Shown here one piece after another: positions 52,472-61,417 of a DNA stretch of 64,000 bases; position 1 is the first letter of the stretch; each line of letters opens with the position of its first letter. Made by a program: the position numbers and the translations under genes. This DNA comes from Pseudobdellovibrionaceae bacterium (GTDB lineage: Bacteria; Bdellovibrionota; Bdellovibrionia; Bdellovibrionales; Bdellovibrionaceae), in NCBI GenBank assembly GCA_016719575.1, contig JADJYV010000013.1:992001-1056000 (forward strand). Reading direction: 5' to 3'. Under the pieces are notes generated by a model. The model made no database searches. It worked only from the letters and a program-made list of their open reading frames with translations, and was not told the origin of the DNA.

Positions 52472-53173
52472 CTATTGATCGGGTTTCTGAAGCGAACCCA
52501 GATTATATAGAGACTGAATCTGTTCAGATTTAAAAATAAACCGACCAGGCGTCAATTTAAAAACATTATCAAACATAACTCTCGCCACGACAGAAGCTTG
52601 AACAGGGCGATATTTTTTTAGTGATCCGAATAAGAGTCGAGAGAAAAGAGGGGCTAAAGACTGGGCGATGCTCTCACCAAATCTTTTTTCTTGGCGCTTA
52701 CCAAGCAGTAGCGAAGGACGAAAAATATCTACCTCATCAATATTTAATTTTGAAACGCCCTCTTCCATTTGGCCTTTGGTACGATTATAAAAGATGCGGG
52801 ATTTTGAGTTCGCTCCCATAGCCGATATCACTTGGAATTTTTTAGCTTTTACAAATTCTGCAATTTCGGCAATGGAAAGAACATAATCCAAATCAACTTT
52901 TCTAAAGGCCTCCTCAGAACCCGCTTTCTTAAGAGTTGTTCCAAGGCAGCAAATATATACATCTGCTTTTAGTTTATCTTTATATTTTTCGATTGATGCA
53001 AAATCAGCGATGATATTTTTAGTTTTATTAAAAGCCTGGGACGTCAAAGGCACTCGAGTTACCACTTTGACACTCGTCACTCGCTGATCTAGTTCCAATA
53101 AATTTAGAATCTCGCCACCAACAAGGCCTGTTGCTCCAAATAGACATACTGTGATTGAATTTGTTTTTTCCAC
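52472..53173 (-). CDS. NAD(P)H-binding oxidoreductase (atypical SDR, TIP30-like)
   Basis: A Rossmann-fold protein with GATGLVGGEILNLLE (GxxGxxG). ADVYICCLGTTLKKAGSEEAF and VISAMGANSKSRIFYNRTKGQMEE follow, as in the HTATIP2/YwnB-type group; YNRTKG is a YxxxK-like site. 233 residues from GTG 53173; a TTG at 53200 is an alternative, and neither has a good ribosome site. It interrupts the flagellin cluster between flagellins 1 and 2 and has no known link to motility. Confidence 0.8.
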   Translation of the reverse strand: MEKTNSITVCLFGATGLVGGEILNLLELDQRVTSVKVVTRVPLTSQAFNKTKNIIADFASIEKYKDKLKADVYICCLGTTLKKAGSEEAFRKVDLDYVLSIAEIAEFVKAKKFQVISAMGANSKSRIFYNRTKGQMEEGVSKLNIDEVDIFRPSLLLGKRQEKRFGESIAQSLAPLFSRLLFGSLKKYRPVQASVVARVMFDNVFKLTPGRFIFKSEQIQSLYNLGSLQKPDQ

Positions 53174-53247
53174 CAACCGATTAAAGAATAGGAACAGCAA
53201 GGATGGAACCCCTGTCGCACCGCATGCCCAAAAGGAAGGCCGTACCC

Positions 53248-53280
53248 AAAAAAAAACCCGGAAAGCTTTCGCCTCCCGGG
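53248..53280 (-). terminator. Rho-independent terminator (minus strand)
   Basis: On the minus strand CCCGG (53280-53276) pairs with CCGGG (53261-53257), with an inner GAAAGCTTTC dyad. Nine T (53256-53248) follow at once. Best candidate for ending the flagellin 2 transcript. Confidence 0.75.
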
Positions 53281-53451
53281 GTGGGCTTAAGAGTAGGTTT
53301 TGTGGGCGTCTACTCGTTAACTGTATTTCTGAGAGTCTTTTTTCCCGAAAAGACTCCTTTAATTTATGTCGTTTTACTTATATTTCAGGAATTTGCGCGA
53401 TAAAGTAGGCTAACTATCGCTCAAACTCCTCAAATATTTTTCGAGTGTATG

Positions 53452-53485
53452 ATGAGCCTGCAGCTGTATTTCCCTGCAGACTCAT
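53452..53485 (-). terminator. Hairpin in the 3' region of flagellin 2
   Basis: ATGAGTCTGCAG / CTGCAGGCTCAT on the minus strand: 12 pairs with one G-U, 10-base loop. 40 bp after the stop, no T tract on this strand; it may stabilise the 3' end. Confidence 0.55.
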
Positions 53486-53524
53486 ACAATTTTTAACGAA
53501 TTTACATCAAAATATGAGCCCTTA

Positions 53525-54349
53525 TTATAACAGCTTCAACGCAACAGCTGGTGTTTGATTCGCTTGTGCTAACACTGAAACTGCAGCTTGTTGCAGAATA
53601 TTGGCGGAGGTCATTTCTGACGATTCCTTAGCAACATCTGTATCTCGAATACGAGAGTTCGCAGCTGTTAAGTTTTCATATTGAATATCTAAGTTACTCA
53701 CCGTTGAATCAAGTCGACTCTGGACCGCGCCAAAGTTTGCTCTGAGAGAGCTGACTTTCACTAAGGCATCGTCAACAGTTTGAAGTGCCGAACGAGCATC
53801 CGATTTCGTATCGACAACAAGACCATCAATTCCTAGTTCAGAGGCCGTAGCATCACTTCCCAAGTCATAGCTTATAACGTTCTCTGGTGTCCCAAAGGCG
53901 CCCACCTGAAATTCCATTTTACCGCCAGATCCGTCCAATAATTTTTTATCACCAAACACTGTTGTCCTGGCGATACGATCTGCCTCTTGAACCAACTGAG
54001 TTGCTTCTAAGTTCAAGAATCCTCGTTCTCGGTCACCAATATGGTCCGAAGCCGCCTGAACACCGAGCTCCCGCAAACGAATTAAGATATTACTAATTTC
54101 ATTCAATCCACCCTCTGATACCTGTATCGCAGAGCCGGCATTAAAGGCATTGTTCCTAGCTTGTGCGATACCACGAGTCTGACCTCGGATATTTTCAGAT
54201 ATCGCCAAACCTGCCGCATCATCCGATGCATGCACTATACGCGAACCCGATGCTAAAGCAGAGGTTGCATGGTCAGCTCTTTTCTGCTGAACCGATAACA
54301 CTCGTTGCGCCGAAATGGACGCCATATTGGTCTGAATTCTTAAGCCCAT
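53525..54349 (-). CDS. fliC: Flagellin 2
   Basis: 274 residues starting MGLRIQTNMASISAQRVL, with AAGGAGG just upstream, the best ribosome site of the three. Ends: LASGSRIVHASDDAAGLAISENIRGQTRG and RIRDTDVAKESSEMTSANILQQAAVSVLAQANQTPAVALKLL. Short variable domain, as in flagellin 1, and close to it over the whole length. Transcribed from the sigma-28 promoter at 54573-54599 with a leader of about 215 bases. Confidence 0.97.
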   Translation of the reverse strand: MGLRIQTNMASISAQRVLSVQQKRADHATSALASGSRIVHASDDAAGLAISENIRGQTRGIAQARNNAFNAGSAIQVSEGGLNEISNILIRLRELGVQAASDHIGDRERGFLNLEATQLVQEADRIARTTVFGDKKLLDGSGGKMEFQVGAFGTPENVISYDLGSDATASELGIDGLVVDTKSDARSALQTVDDALVKVSSLRANFGAVQSRLDSTVSNLDIQYENLTAANSRIRDTDVAKESSEMTSANILQQAAVSVLAQANQTPAVALKLL

Positions 54350-54560
54350 AGATCCTCCTTAGGATAAGTCCAACGTGGTTCCGACCCACCGAAGCACACG
54401 CTGGTATTTTGCTAAACTTGTTTTTCTAAAACTTTTTTTAGCTGGAGCGCACCCCTGCCCACTGTCGAGGTGATTGATCTCTTCAGTGGGAGGAGTTCGC
54501 CTAAGGAGGGATTGTTCGAGTGACTGCTAGAACAAAGATCCTGAGGGTTAGCTCCAACAC

Positions 54561-54572
54561 GTTACATGTAAC
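54561..54572. promoter_or_regulatory. Palindrome at the flagellin 2 transcription start
   Basis: GTTACATGTAAC is its own reverse complement and directly follows the sigma-28 -10 element, covering the expected start of transcription. It is absent from the other two flagellin promoters. Could be a repressor site; untested. Confidence 0.45.
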
Positions 54573-54599
54573 TTCTCGGCCTTGGTCTAGAAAACTTTA
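54573..54599 (-). promoter_or_regulatory. Sigma-28 promoter of flagellin 2
   Basis: Minus strand TAAAGTTT (54599-54592, perfect), 11 bases, GCCGAGAA (54580-54573; 7 of 8). Confidence 0.88.
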
Positions 54600-54692
54600 G
54601 GCCTTAGGTCTAGGAGTTCATGGACGCGCCGCATCTTGTGTTTGTAATTATTAAATTATGAGCAGAAAAAAAAATTTAATTGCTTAGGACGA

Positions 54693-54714
54693 AGGTCCAG
54701 GAAAGCCTAGACCT
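54693..54714 (-). terminator. Hairpin after flagellin 3
   Basis: AGGTCTAGG CTTT CCTGGACCT on the minus strand: nine pairs with one G-U, starting about 21 bp after the stop. A T9 tract lies 20 bp further on. On the plus strand five Ts follow directly, so it may work in either direction. Confidence 0.55.
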
Positions 54715-54735
54715 TTTTCTGATTATGTTACGCAT

Positions 54736-55560
54736 TTAGGCGATTAATCTCAACATCGCTTCATTCGTGTTATTTGATTGGGCCAAAACGGCAGCCTGGT
54801 ATTGCTGAAGAATCTGTCCGCGACGAACGTCACTCATAGCCTGAGCTACATCCGTATCTGACATTCGCGAATGGGCCGCAGTTATGTTTTCGATTCCTAC
54901 TTGCAAGTTATTAGCGGCACTATCGAGACGGGACTGAATTGCTCCATATTTTGCTCGGGCCGAAGCCACCTTGCTCATAGCACTGTCTAAGTCCTTAAGA
55001 TTATTACGAGCGTCACTCTTTGATTCTACGGTTCCACCATCAATTCCCAACTCAGAAGCTGACGTGTTGGTATCTGAAGTGTAACGGATGATATTGTCGC
55101 TACCACTATGAGTTCCAACTTGAAACTCATAGTTTTTAGAATTTCCATTTAACAATGCCGTCGAGCCGTATGTGGTTGTCTTCGCTATACGATCCAACTC
55201 CTCACTCAACTGAGTATATTCATAATTTAAATACTCTCTCTCCTGATCCGAATAGGTGTCACTGGCCGCCTGTACAGCCAACTCCCGCAGTCTTACTAAT
55301 ATATTATTTTGTTCGTTGAGAGCGCCCTCAGCGACCTGAATAAAGCTGGTCGCATTATCGGCATTTGTCAAAGCCGCCTTCTGTCCCCGCACCTGCCCTT
55401 GCAGTTGTTCGGCGATAGCAGCACCCGCTGCATCCGCACCTGGTGAACTGAATCGCGTGCCCGAGGCCAAATCCTTCATGGCTCTCTCTGTTGATCGTTG
55501 TGTTAAGCCCAAATACCTTTGCGCCATCAATGACGCAGTCACGGGTGTCACACGTAACAT
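54736..55560 (-). CDS. fliC: Flagellin 3 (divergent)
   Basis: 274 residues from ATG 55560, with AGGGGAGG upstream; the longer frame to 55626 has an implausible N-terminus. It keeps flagellin ends (LASGTRFSSPGADAAGAAIAEQL; SRMSDTDVAQAMSDVRRGQILQQYQAAVLAQSNNTNEAMLRLI) but departs from the usual MGxRIxTN start: it begins MLRVTPVTASLMAQRYLGLTQRS. The tail ends LIA instead of KLL. It may form a special filament segment. Own sigma-28 promoter. Confidence 0.95.
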   Translation of the reverse strand: MLRVTPVTASLMAQRYLGLTQRSTERAMKDLASGTRFSSPGADAAGAAIAEQLQGQVRGQKAALTNADNATSFIQVAEGALNEQNNILVRLRELAVQAASDTYSDQEREYLNYEYTQLSEELDRIAKTTTYGSTALLNGNSKNYEFQVGTHSGSDNIIRYTSDTNTSASELGIDGGTVESKSDARNNLKDLDSAMSKVASARAKYGAIQSRLDSAANNLQVGIENITAAHSRMSDTDVAQAMSDVRRGQILQQYQAAVLAQSNNTNEAMLRLIA

Positions 55561-55662
55561 AGAAGCAACCTCCCCTTCCGCGAGCGTCTCGCCCCGAGAC
55601 ATTTGGAAGGAAAAAAGCGCCCACAATCTTTCTCTAAGACCTTTGTCTAGCAGTCACAGTTC

Positions 55663-55689
55663 TATTCGGCTCAGCGCGTTAAAACTTTA
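55663..55689 (-). promoter_or_regulatory. Sigma-28 promoter of flagellin 3
   Basis: Minus strand TAAAGTTT (55689-55682, perfect), 11 bases, GCCGAATA (55670-55663; 6 of 8). Leader to ATG 55560 is about 100 bases. Confidence 0.85.
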
Positions 55690-55712
55690 GGATCATTTCG
55701 AAAATTTTAATC

Positions 55713-56975
55713 TCACGGTTCAGAATGAGACACACCTTTCAAGCCAGACTTTTCATCAAAGGGCAAAAACACCTGGGGCGAATAAACCACAGTCTTGGCT
55801 CCACCAAATCTCGTAAAAAAATCGAAAACATATTCCCGTACCCGACGACGAGCTGCACTCCATTCAGCTGGACCCCGTGTTCTGTAAAAAACACCAAAAT
55901 AGATATCTGACTGATTCGTAACTGCAAGTCCCGAGATGGCCACTGCGGAATCCACAGTTCCAGTTTTTGCAACAAGACTGTTGGGAATAGTGGAATAACC
56001 CGGCGTCAACGTGCTTTCATCCGAACTAGAGACCGCCATAACATCTTTGAGGTCGAGATTTCCATCCAGTTTGAGGTCTTGTTGCAACAATCTTAAGGTG
56101 CTGACAATCGCCTTGCAGGATGCACGATTGTATTCTTTCACTTCCCGTCCATTTTTGTCGTAACCGATGACGACCGCGTTTCCAGATCCGTTAACAAAAT
56201 GAACATCCGCTGGATTTAAATTTTCAAAAATAAATGAAGCAAAAGCCTCAGTTCCCCCTAAGTAATCATAAAGCTTGTCCGCTACATGATTATTCGAAAC
56301 TCGATTCATTGCTTTGACATAACGAAAAAGCGGCGCCGATTTTAGAGCAAAGCTACGAGTGTTTTCTAAGTCCGGATAAAACTCACTCGCTGATAAAAAT
56401 CGAACCTCTTTAGCTCTCAAAAATACCTGCTGAGGCAACCCAATTTTTGCATTAACTGCCTCTGCCCAAGTATCGGCATATTCCCTTTCGAGATTCGCCA
56501 AATGATTCTCTATCGAAACCTTGATTTCATTCGTTGAAGGGTTTCGAATTTCAACAAAATCAGACAATACTTTCCAACGCATTTTAAAATTTTCATCAAA
56601 TGTAATCGATCGAATCTCGCGAACTCCAAGACGATTAAGTTCTGAAAACAAAAAATGAGTCAGTTGTCGTCCCCAAAACGGATCTTGGGATCCCTGAATA
56701 TGAACATCAAATATTTTATCACCGACCATCTTGATATGAACTTTAGTTTCGAACCGAAAGTGAGGACCTAATTTCTTAATCGCCCAATAGGAGGTTACAA
56801 CCTTTGAAACCGATGCAATTTCAAAAAGCTCATTGACTCTGTAGCCCTGAATAGGTTCGACCGACGAGTCCTGTACATAACAAAGGGCATTCAGACTACT
56901 CTCTCCTGCAACCCAAAATACTGGTAAGAGCCAAAGACAGAGTACAATAATTTGAATTCTCAAAAATTGTTTCAT
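55713..56975 (-). CDS. Second S13-type D-Ala-D-Ala carboxypeptidase (divergent)
   Basis: Periplasmic, signal peptide to about residue 24. Motifs: SxxK at S55-K58 (ASVSK), SxN in RVSNNHVADKL and KTG in LVAKTGTV. 420 residues. It keeps the PBP4 order but with a shorter, different insertion than the dacB at 4195, so a different peptidoglycan role is likely. The first 80 bp overlap the end of the upstream 3D-domain gene; the signal peptide begins inside the overlap, which supports this start. Confidence 0.85.
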   Translation of the reverse strand: MKQFLRIQIIVLCLWLLPVFWVAGESSLNALCYVQDSSVEPIQGYRVNELFEIASVSKVVTSYWAIKKLGPHFRFETKVHIKMVGDKIFDVHIQGSQDPFWGRQLTHFLFSELNRLGVREIRSITFDENFKMRWKVLSDFVEIRNPSTNEIKVSIENHLANLEREYADTWAEAVNAKIGLPQQVFLRAKEVRFLSASEFYPDLENTRSFALKSAPLFRYVKAMNRVSNNHVADKLYDYLGGTEAFASFIFENLNPADVHFVNGSGNAVVIGYDKNGREVKEYNRASCKAIVSTLRLLQQDLKLDGNLDLKDVMAVSSSDESTLTPGYSTIPNSLVAKTGTVDSAVAISGLAVTNQSDIYFGVFYRTRGPAEWSAARRRVREYVFDFFTRFGGAKTVVYSPQVFLPFDEKSGLKGVSHSEP

Positions 56976-57678
56976 TGTTATTCACCACATCAAAGACATT
57001 TGGAGTGTTCGGATAGTTTCGATACTCCCTTACTTTTTTAGCTAAGGCCTCGCTCATCTTTTGATATCCAAATTTATTTCTTTTATCGCTGAGACCAATA
57101 CGACTAAAACTGTTGTCCTTTTCATAGGGTCCATAAAAGCCAGTAAAAAAATCGAATCGATTCTCGCCTATAATCGCTCCCCCTTCATCTCGAACGACGA
57201 AATAGCCATTATGCAAGCTGCCACTTGGAAGCTTCAAACCAACGAGTTTAGGAACAAAAATCACACTGCCTGGCACGTGAAAAGTAGGATCTGCTGCGAC
57301 AGAATAAAATGGATCTAAACATATCGATCGAACGCCATAACCATAAGGGCAACGGATCTCCCTCTTCTCAGAAAATCTACTAGTGCCCTCTATTTTTTTA
57401 GTAAAATTAAAGGCCCGTGTTTTTCCGCCCTCAACAACATAACAAGAACCTTGCAAAAGACAGTTATCATATTCGCGCTTACAAAGTTTCGACAAAATCA
57501 TGTCGTTTTCGTCTTTGATGTCAATTAAGTCTTCGTCATTACAGGTCATTTTATCTAGGTTGATAACAGGTTTGTAGTAGACGGTTGGTGTTATCAGCGG
57601 CAATGAGTCTTCGCCACTTTCAGCGCAGCCCAAAGAAATAGTAAGTAAAACTGCAATCCAAAAATTTCTTCTCGTCAT
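56896..57678 (-). CDS. Lipoprotein with a 3D (MltA-type) domain
   Basis: Lipobox SLGC with Cys18. The middle section has DPFYSVAADPTFHVPGSVIFVPKLVG and VVRDEGGAIIGENRFDFFTG, the beta-barrel pattern of the MltA 3D domain with its three conserved Asp residues. MltA-type enzymes are lytic transglycosylases, but the MltA N-terminal barrel is absent, so it may be a 3D-only PG-binding protein. 260 residues. It overlaps the second S13 gene by 80 bp in another frame. Confidence 0.72.
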   Translation of the reverse strand: MTRRNFWIAVLLTISLGCAESGEDSLPLITPTVYYKPVINLDKMTCNDEDLIDIKDENDMILSKLCKREYDNCLLQGSCYVVEGGKTRAFNFTKKIEGTSRFSEKREIRCPYGYGVRSICLDPFYSVAADPTFHVPGSVIFVPKLVGLKLPSGSLHNGYFVVRDEGGAIIGENRFDFFTGFYGPYEKDNSFSRIGLSDKRNKFGYQKMSEALAKKVREYRNYPNTPNVFDVVNNNETIFENSNYCTLSLALTSILGCRRE

Positions 57679-57759
57679 TGGGAGTGAATGCTACCACTAC
57701 GCTACGACGAGTTTATGCCAATTCAAATTAATTTTAGTGAAATTTCAAAGATTAGATCG

Positions 57760-58413
57760 TCACACAATCTTACGATCTTCAATAATTTTCCCATTTTTGA
57801 TAATCGACACTTTATTTGCCAGAGACTCAACATCCAATGGATCATGTGTCACCAGTAAAGTTGGAATCTTTTTGCTTTCGATGACTCGCTTTATCAACCC
57901 TCGGCTCTCGTGCCTGAGATCTTGATCTAACGCCGCGAAGGGCTCATCCAATAGAAGCATTCTTGGATTTCCGATGAGCGCTCTCGCTATCGCCACTCTC
58001 TGCTTTTCTCCGCCGGACAGTACTGCTGCCGAGCGATCCAAAAAACTTTTCATTTGCAAAACATCAACAAGCCCGTTCAAGGTCTTATGAGATTCTTCGG
58101 GGAAAATTTTACGTGCTTTGGCCGCAAACAATATATTTTCTTTTGCCGTCATGTGTGGAAACAAATCTAAAGTCTGAAAAACAACTCCCAAGCGACGCAA
58201 TGGCACCTTTATTTTTGCTAAATCCTGACCGTTAAAATTCCAACTAAAGGCGGGCCCAGCGGACTCAAGCCCAATCAGCAACCGAAAGACCGAAGTTTTA
58301 CCGGACCCAGAAGGCCCCCAAAGAACAGTAACGCCTTCATCCAATATTTCCCAGGAAGAGATATCAATTTTAAAGTCGCCATAGCTCTTAAATAGATTTT
58401 CTACTAAAGACAC
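57760..58413 (-). CDS. thiQ: Thiamine ABC transporter ATPase
   Basis: 217 residues. Walker A WGPSGSGKTS, Q-loop GVVFQTLDLFPHMT, signature LSGGEKQRVAIARAL, Walker B MLLLDEPFAALD, H-loop LLVTHDPLD. It starts at GTG 58413 with GGAG upstream, overlapping thiP by 26 bp. Named by its ThiB and ThiP partners; the sequence alone would also fit Fe3+ or spermidine importers. Confidence 0.85.
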   Translation of the reverse strand: MSLVENLFKSYGDFKIDISSWEILDEGVTVLWGPSGSGKTSVFRLLIGLESAGPAFSWNFNGQDLAKIKVPLRRLGVVFQTLDLFPHMTAKENILFAAKARKIFPEESHKTLNGLVDVLQMKSFLDRSAAVLSGGEKQRVAIARALIGNPRMLLLDEPFAALDQDLRHESRGLIKRVIESKKIPTLLVTHDPLDVESLANKVSIIKNGKIIEDRKIV

Positions 58414-59848
58414 GCCCTACTCCCGTCATAAAGAAAAAACAAAGAGCTCCGCAAAACACCAAAGCCAAACTCAGAACCGTCGCCAACCCCAACCGGTAAC
58501 TTGACATCAACGTCTCGATCGTCATCGCCAGGGTCAAATCGCGATGACTTAAAATTCTTGAAGCCGCATAATCGCCGCACGCCCAAACTGCCGCGATGCC
58601 AGACAAAAGTGCGGCGCGAGAAGCCACTTGCGGAAGAACAACTTCTTGGAAGATTAACCACGAACTTGCGCCAAATGAATTTGCAATTTCGATTTGCGAG
58701 GCAAGAGATTTTAAGATTCCATCCCAACCCATTCGATACAAGGCTCCCAAGAACAATACGTTAAGCGCCAGCGGGATTTTTACAAATGGCCAAAACTCTT
58801 CATTCATTCCAAACATCAAAAAGGCAAAACAACATAGAGAGGTGCTCGGCGCAACATACCCCAACATAATCCTTTCGCGCCATCCGCTTGGCGAACAAAA
58901 AGCAATCGCCAAAAGACTCGCAAAAGACAAAATCCCCGTCGACAAACCGACAGCAACGCTCCCCAAAAAATTCCAAATCAGCGCCGATTGAATTTCGTAA
59001 AATGCACTCACTTGCTTAAAACCATCAATGACCCCCTGAATGTATCCATAAAAACCAAGAAAAGATAAAATCACCAATATAGCAATCCCTGAAGGCATTC
59101 TAAGGAATCGAAAATTAACTATTCTATTTGCATTCGTAGCTACGTCTTTTCGAGCAACCATCGTAATTCCAAAGATAAATAGTGACTGAAAACTAGCCAG
59201 CAAGACCGCTTCGCTCCAATTGCTCGAAAGGCGAATTTTCTCGTAAATAAGAACTTCTATCGTAGTCCCAGTTCCTCCTCCAACAATGAGAGGAATAGAA
59301 AAACCACTAAAACAAACAGCAAAAACAAAAAGACCCAATAAAAGCAAATCGCGTCGCAAAATTGGTAAAAATGCATAACGCAAAAACTGCCATCGTGAAC
59401 ACCCCTCTACCTCGGCAAGTTCAGCCAAAGAACCGATTTTGCTTTCGACCAGAATTGTGATCAAAACAGCTACCAGACCAAAATTAATCGCCGTATGAGC
59501 AAGAATAATTCCGATGGTTCCCATCGGAAAAGGGTCCACAACATTTAACAATGCAAGAAGCGTAAAAAGAGGCGGTAGAAAATTTGGCAGTAAACAAATG
59601 ATCTCAAATATTCTACGGTAACGCCGACGAAAACCATCAGAAAAGGAGAGCAAACCCATTGCAACCCATAGTCCTAGTAACAGTGAAAAAAGGGCTGAAA
59701 AAAAAGCTTGAATAAAGGAATTCTTAAATGCCCAAAAAAGCTCCTCGAGGTTTGGCCAAGAATCTATACGAAAACTATAAATTAAAAATAAAAATGGAAA
59801 TAGCAAATAGAACAACAAGAACGAGCGAACGATGTTTCGAGAAATCAA
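58388..59848 (-). CDS. thiP: Thiamine ABC transporter permease, fused type
   Basis: Inner-membrane permease with about twelve helices in two halves, each with an EAA-type loop (LAELAEVEGCSRWQFLRYAFLPIL and EIANSFGASSWLIFQEVVLPQV), as in the fused ThiP/FbpB group. TTG 59848 has GGAG seven bases upstream and overlaps the thiB stop; a GTG at 59878 is the longer alternative. 486 residues, normal for fused permeases. Confidence 0.85.
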   Translation of the reverse strand: MISRNIVRSFLLFYLLFPFLFLIYSFRIDSWPNLEELFWAFKNSFIQAFFSALFSLLLGLWVAMGLLSFSDGFRRRYRRIFEIICLLPNFLPPLFTLLALLNVVDPFPMGTIGIILAHTAINFGLVAVLITILVESKIGSLAELAEVEGCSRWQFLRYAFLPILRRDLLLLGLFVFAVCFSGFSIPLIVGGGTGTTIEVLIYEKIRLSSNWSEAVLLASFQSLFIFGITMVARKDVATNANRIVNFRFLRMPSGIAILVILSFLGFYGYIQGVIDGFKQVSAFYEIQSALIWNFLGSVAVGLSTGILSFASLLAIAFCSPSGWRERIMLGYVAPSTSLCCFAFLMFGMNEEFWPFVKIPLALNVLFLGALYRMGWDGILKSLASQIEIANSFGASSWLIFQEVVLPQVASRAALLSGIAAVWACGDYAASRILSHRDLTLAMTIETLMSSYRLGLATVLSLALVFCGALCFFFMTGVGRVFSRKSI

Positions 59849-60897
59849 TTCGAATCTCCACGACGAAGATCCGACCACTTTTTCAAAAGCCTTTCGACCT
59901 CTTGAGTCGATGGAATCTCGAAATCACCAAGAGTCTTAAATTGAGGGATATCGGCAAAAACTGTTCCTTCTTTGACATTTCTGACAACTGGAAACATGTA
60001 ACTCTTTTGCATTATTAGCTTCTGACCTTGATCTGAAAGCATCAGATTGATAAATCTTTCTGCCAATTCACAATTTCGACAAGATTCTGGAATTGCAGCG
60101 AATTCAAACTGAACTGGATGGCCCTCATTAAACTCTAGGGCAATGTAGTCATTATTTTTTTCTTCTACTCTGTGAAAAACTGGAGATGTCACATATGAAA
60201 GTGCCGTTTTTGCCTGTTTTTTCGAAAATAAACCATAAGCAGAAGACCAGGAGGGAGAAAAGCTGTGAGCCTGCTCCATCATCTTTTTAATATACTTAAA
60301 ACCAGCCTCTTCGCCTTTGGCGCGAATCACCCAAGACAAAAACTGCATTCCAGGGGAACTCGTTCTTGGATCTTGCAATGCAATTTTTCTTTTTAAATTT
60401 GGGCTCAGAAGATCATCAAAATTTTCAGGGTTTTTTTCAAACTCTCCTTTGCGTGTTACAAAAGAAATAACCCCCCAATCAAAAGGGACAAAGTAATTAT
60501 TTTGTAGCGCCGGCTTTACTTCATCATAAACATCCAAGTCTGATATGTTCAACTCACGCCACTTTTGCTCGGCCAAAGCCTTCTGCAAATCAAATTGATC
60601 AAGGCCCACAACCAAGTCGGCACCCAGGCTTTCGCCTTCAAGCTTTAGGCGCTGAAGAAGAATACCCGAATCACTTCCCTGAATAAATTGCACTTGGCAA
60701 TCACAGTCCTTTTCAAAAATCTGCTTGAGCGAAGGCCCAGCCCCCCACTGACCTGTAAACGACGCATAACCAAAAACCCTCAAAACAGGCTTTGCTTCCT
60801 GCAGTTTCATGTCATCATTTTTGTTTAACACAGCAACGAATAGACTCAGAAATATAACAGCAATAAAAATCACGAAGTGTTTTACGTTTACCACCAT
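59845..60897 (-). CDS. thiB: Thiamine-type periplasmic binding protein
   Basis: Membrane-anchored or secreted (N-terminal helix about 6-22). LRVFGYASFTGQWGAGPSLKQIFEKDCDCQVQFI and LLQRLKLEGESLGADLVVGLDQFDLQKAL are very like ThiB. The later GVISFVTRKGEF and SRNCELAERFINLML-type ends also fit. 350 residues. The ATG overlaps the DoxX-like stop. Ligand thiamine, TPP or related; an iron ligand is less likely. Confidence 0.85.
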   Translation of the reverse strand: MVVNVKHFVIFIAVIFLSLFVAVLNKNDDMKLQEAKPVLRVFGYASFTGQWGAGPSLKQIFEKDCDCQVQFIQGSDSGILLQRLKLEGESLGADLVVGLDQFDLQKALAEQKWRELNISDLDVYDEVKPALQNNYFVPFDWGVISFVTRKGEFEKNPENFDDLLSPNLKRKIALQDPRTSSPGMQFLSWVIRAKGEEAGFKYIKKMMEQAHSFSPSWSSAYGLFSKKQAKTALSYVTSPVFHRVEEKNNDYIALEFNEGHPVQFEFAAIPESCRNCELAERFINLMLSDQGQKLIMQKSYMFPVVRNVKEGTVFADIPQFKTLGDFEIPSTQEVERLLKKWSDLRRGDSN

Positions 60898-61370
60898 ATT
60901 CCTCGACGGCGCTTAAAGAAGTAATAGTCGAAACCCAAACAGCGGCCAGCCCCAACCCATGCCATTATCAGATGAATAGTTAAGAATGTCTTAAATAAAT
61001 CCTCATTCATTGGACCTGAAAAAAAGAGCATATTAAAACACAGTAAAACCGCCAATAAAGCTATCGGCCTCACCACGTATCCGATGATATAAGAGACGGC
61101 TATCGCAAATTCAAGGCCCACAATAATAAAGGCAACTGTTTGCCAGTGCGGAATAATTTGACTGCTGACGAATATTTTATACCAGTTTGGGGCGTGACTT
61201 GCCGGCAACCACTCTGCAATTTGATCGGCAATACGAGGACGAGTTAAGAAATCTCCGTTAAATTTGTTTAGGGCCTGCTGTAAATAATAATACCCCATAA
61301 AAACCCTAAGAAAGGAAATTGGAAGTAAATGCCCAACATATTTAATACTCTCAAAAAACGCTACAAGCAT
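60888..61370 (-). CDS. DoxX-like membrane protein
   Basis: 160 residues with four membrane helices. PISFLRVFMGYYYLQQALNKF and the Gly-rich FIIVGLEFAIAVSYIIGYVVRPIALLAVLL follow the DoxX/DoxD pattern. Function of most members is unknown. It sits between nth and thiB and overlaps thiB by 10 bp, so it is in the thiamine transcript. Confidence 0.75.
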   Translation of the reverse strand: MLVAFFESIKYVGHLLPISFLRVFMGYYYLQQALNKFNGDFLTRPRIADQIAEWLPASHAPNWYKIFVSSQIIPHWQTVAFIIVGLEFAIAVSYIIGYVVRPIALLAVLLCFNMLFFSGPMNEDLFKTFLTIHLIMAWVGAGRCLGFDYYFFKRRRGIWW

Positions 61371-61417
61371 GTGCTCATTAAACCCCGGCAGTTAGACTGG
61401 GTCAAATATCAAAGAAT

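Larger units (their letters stand above)
53174..53524. other. Gap between oxidoreductase and flagellin 2
   Basis: 351 bp without a supported gene. It holds a 12-bp hairpin close after the flagellin 2 stop (53452-53485) and a classic minus-strand terminator with nine Ts (53248-53280). Any promoter of the oxidoreductase lies in the remainder. Confidence 0.75.
54350..54735 (-). other. Flagellin 2 upstream region
   Basis: 386 bp without a gene. It contains the sigma-28 promoter, a perfect 12-bp palindrome GTTACATGTAAC (54561-54572) right after the -10, and a long leader rich in CCTCC and Gly/Pro-like repeats. A hairpin (54693-54714) downstream of flagellin 3 is also here. Confidence 0.8.
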
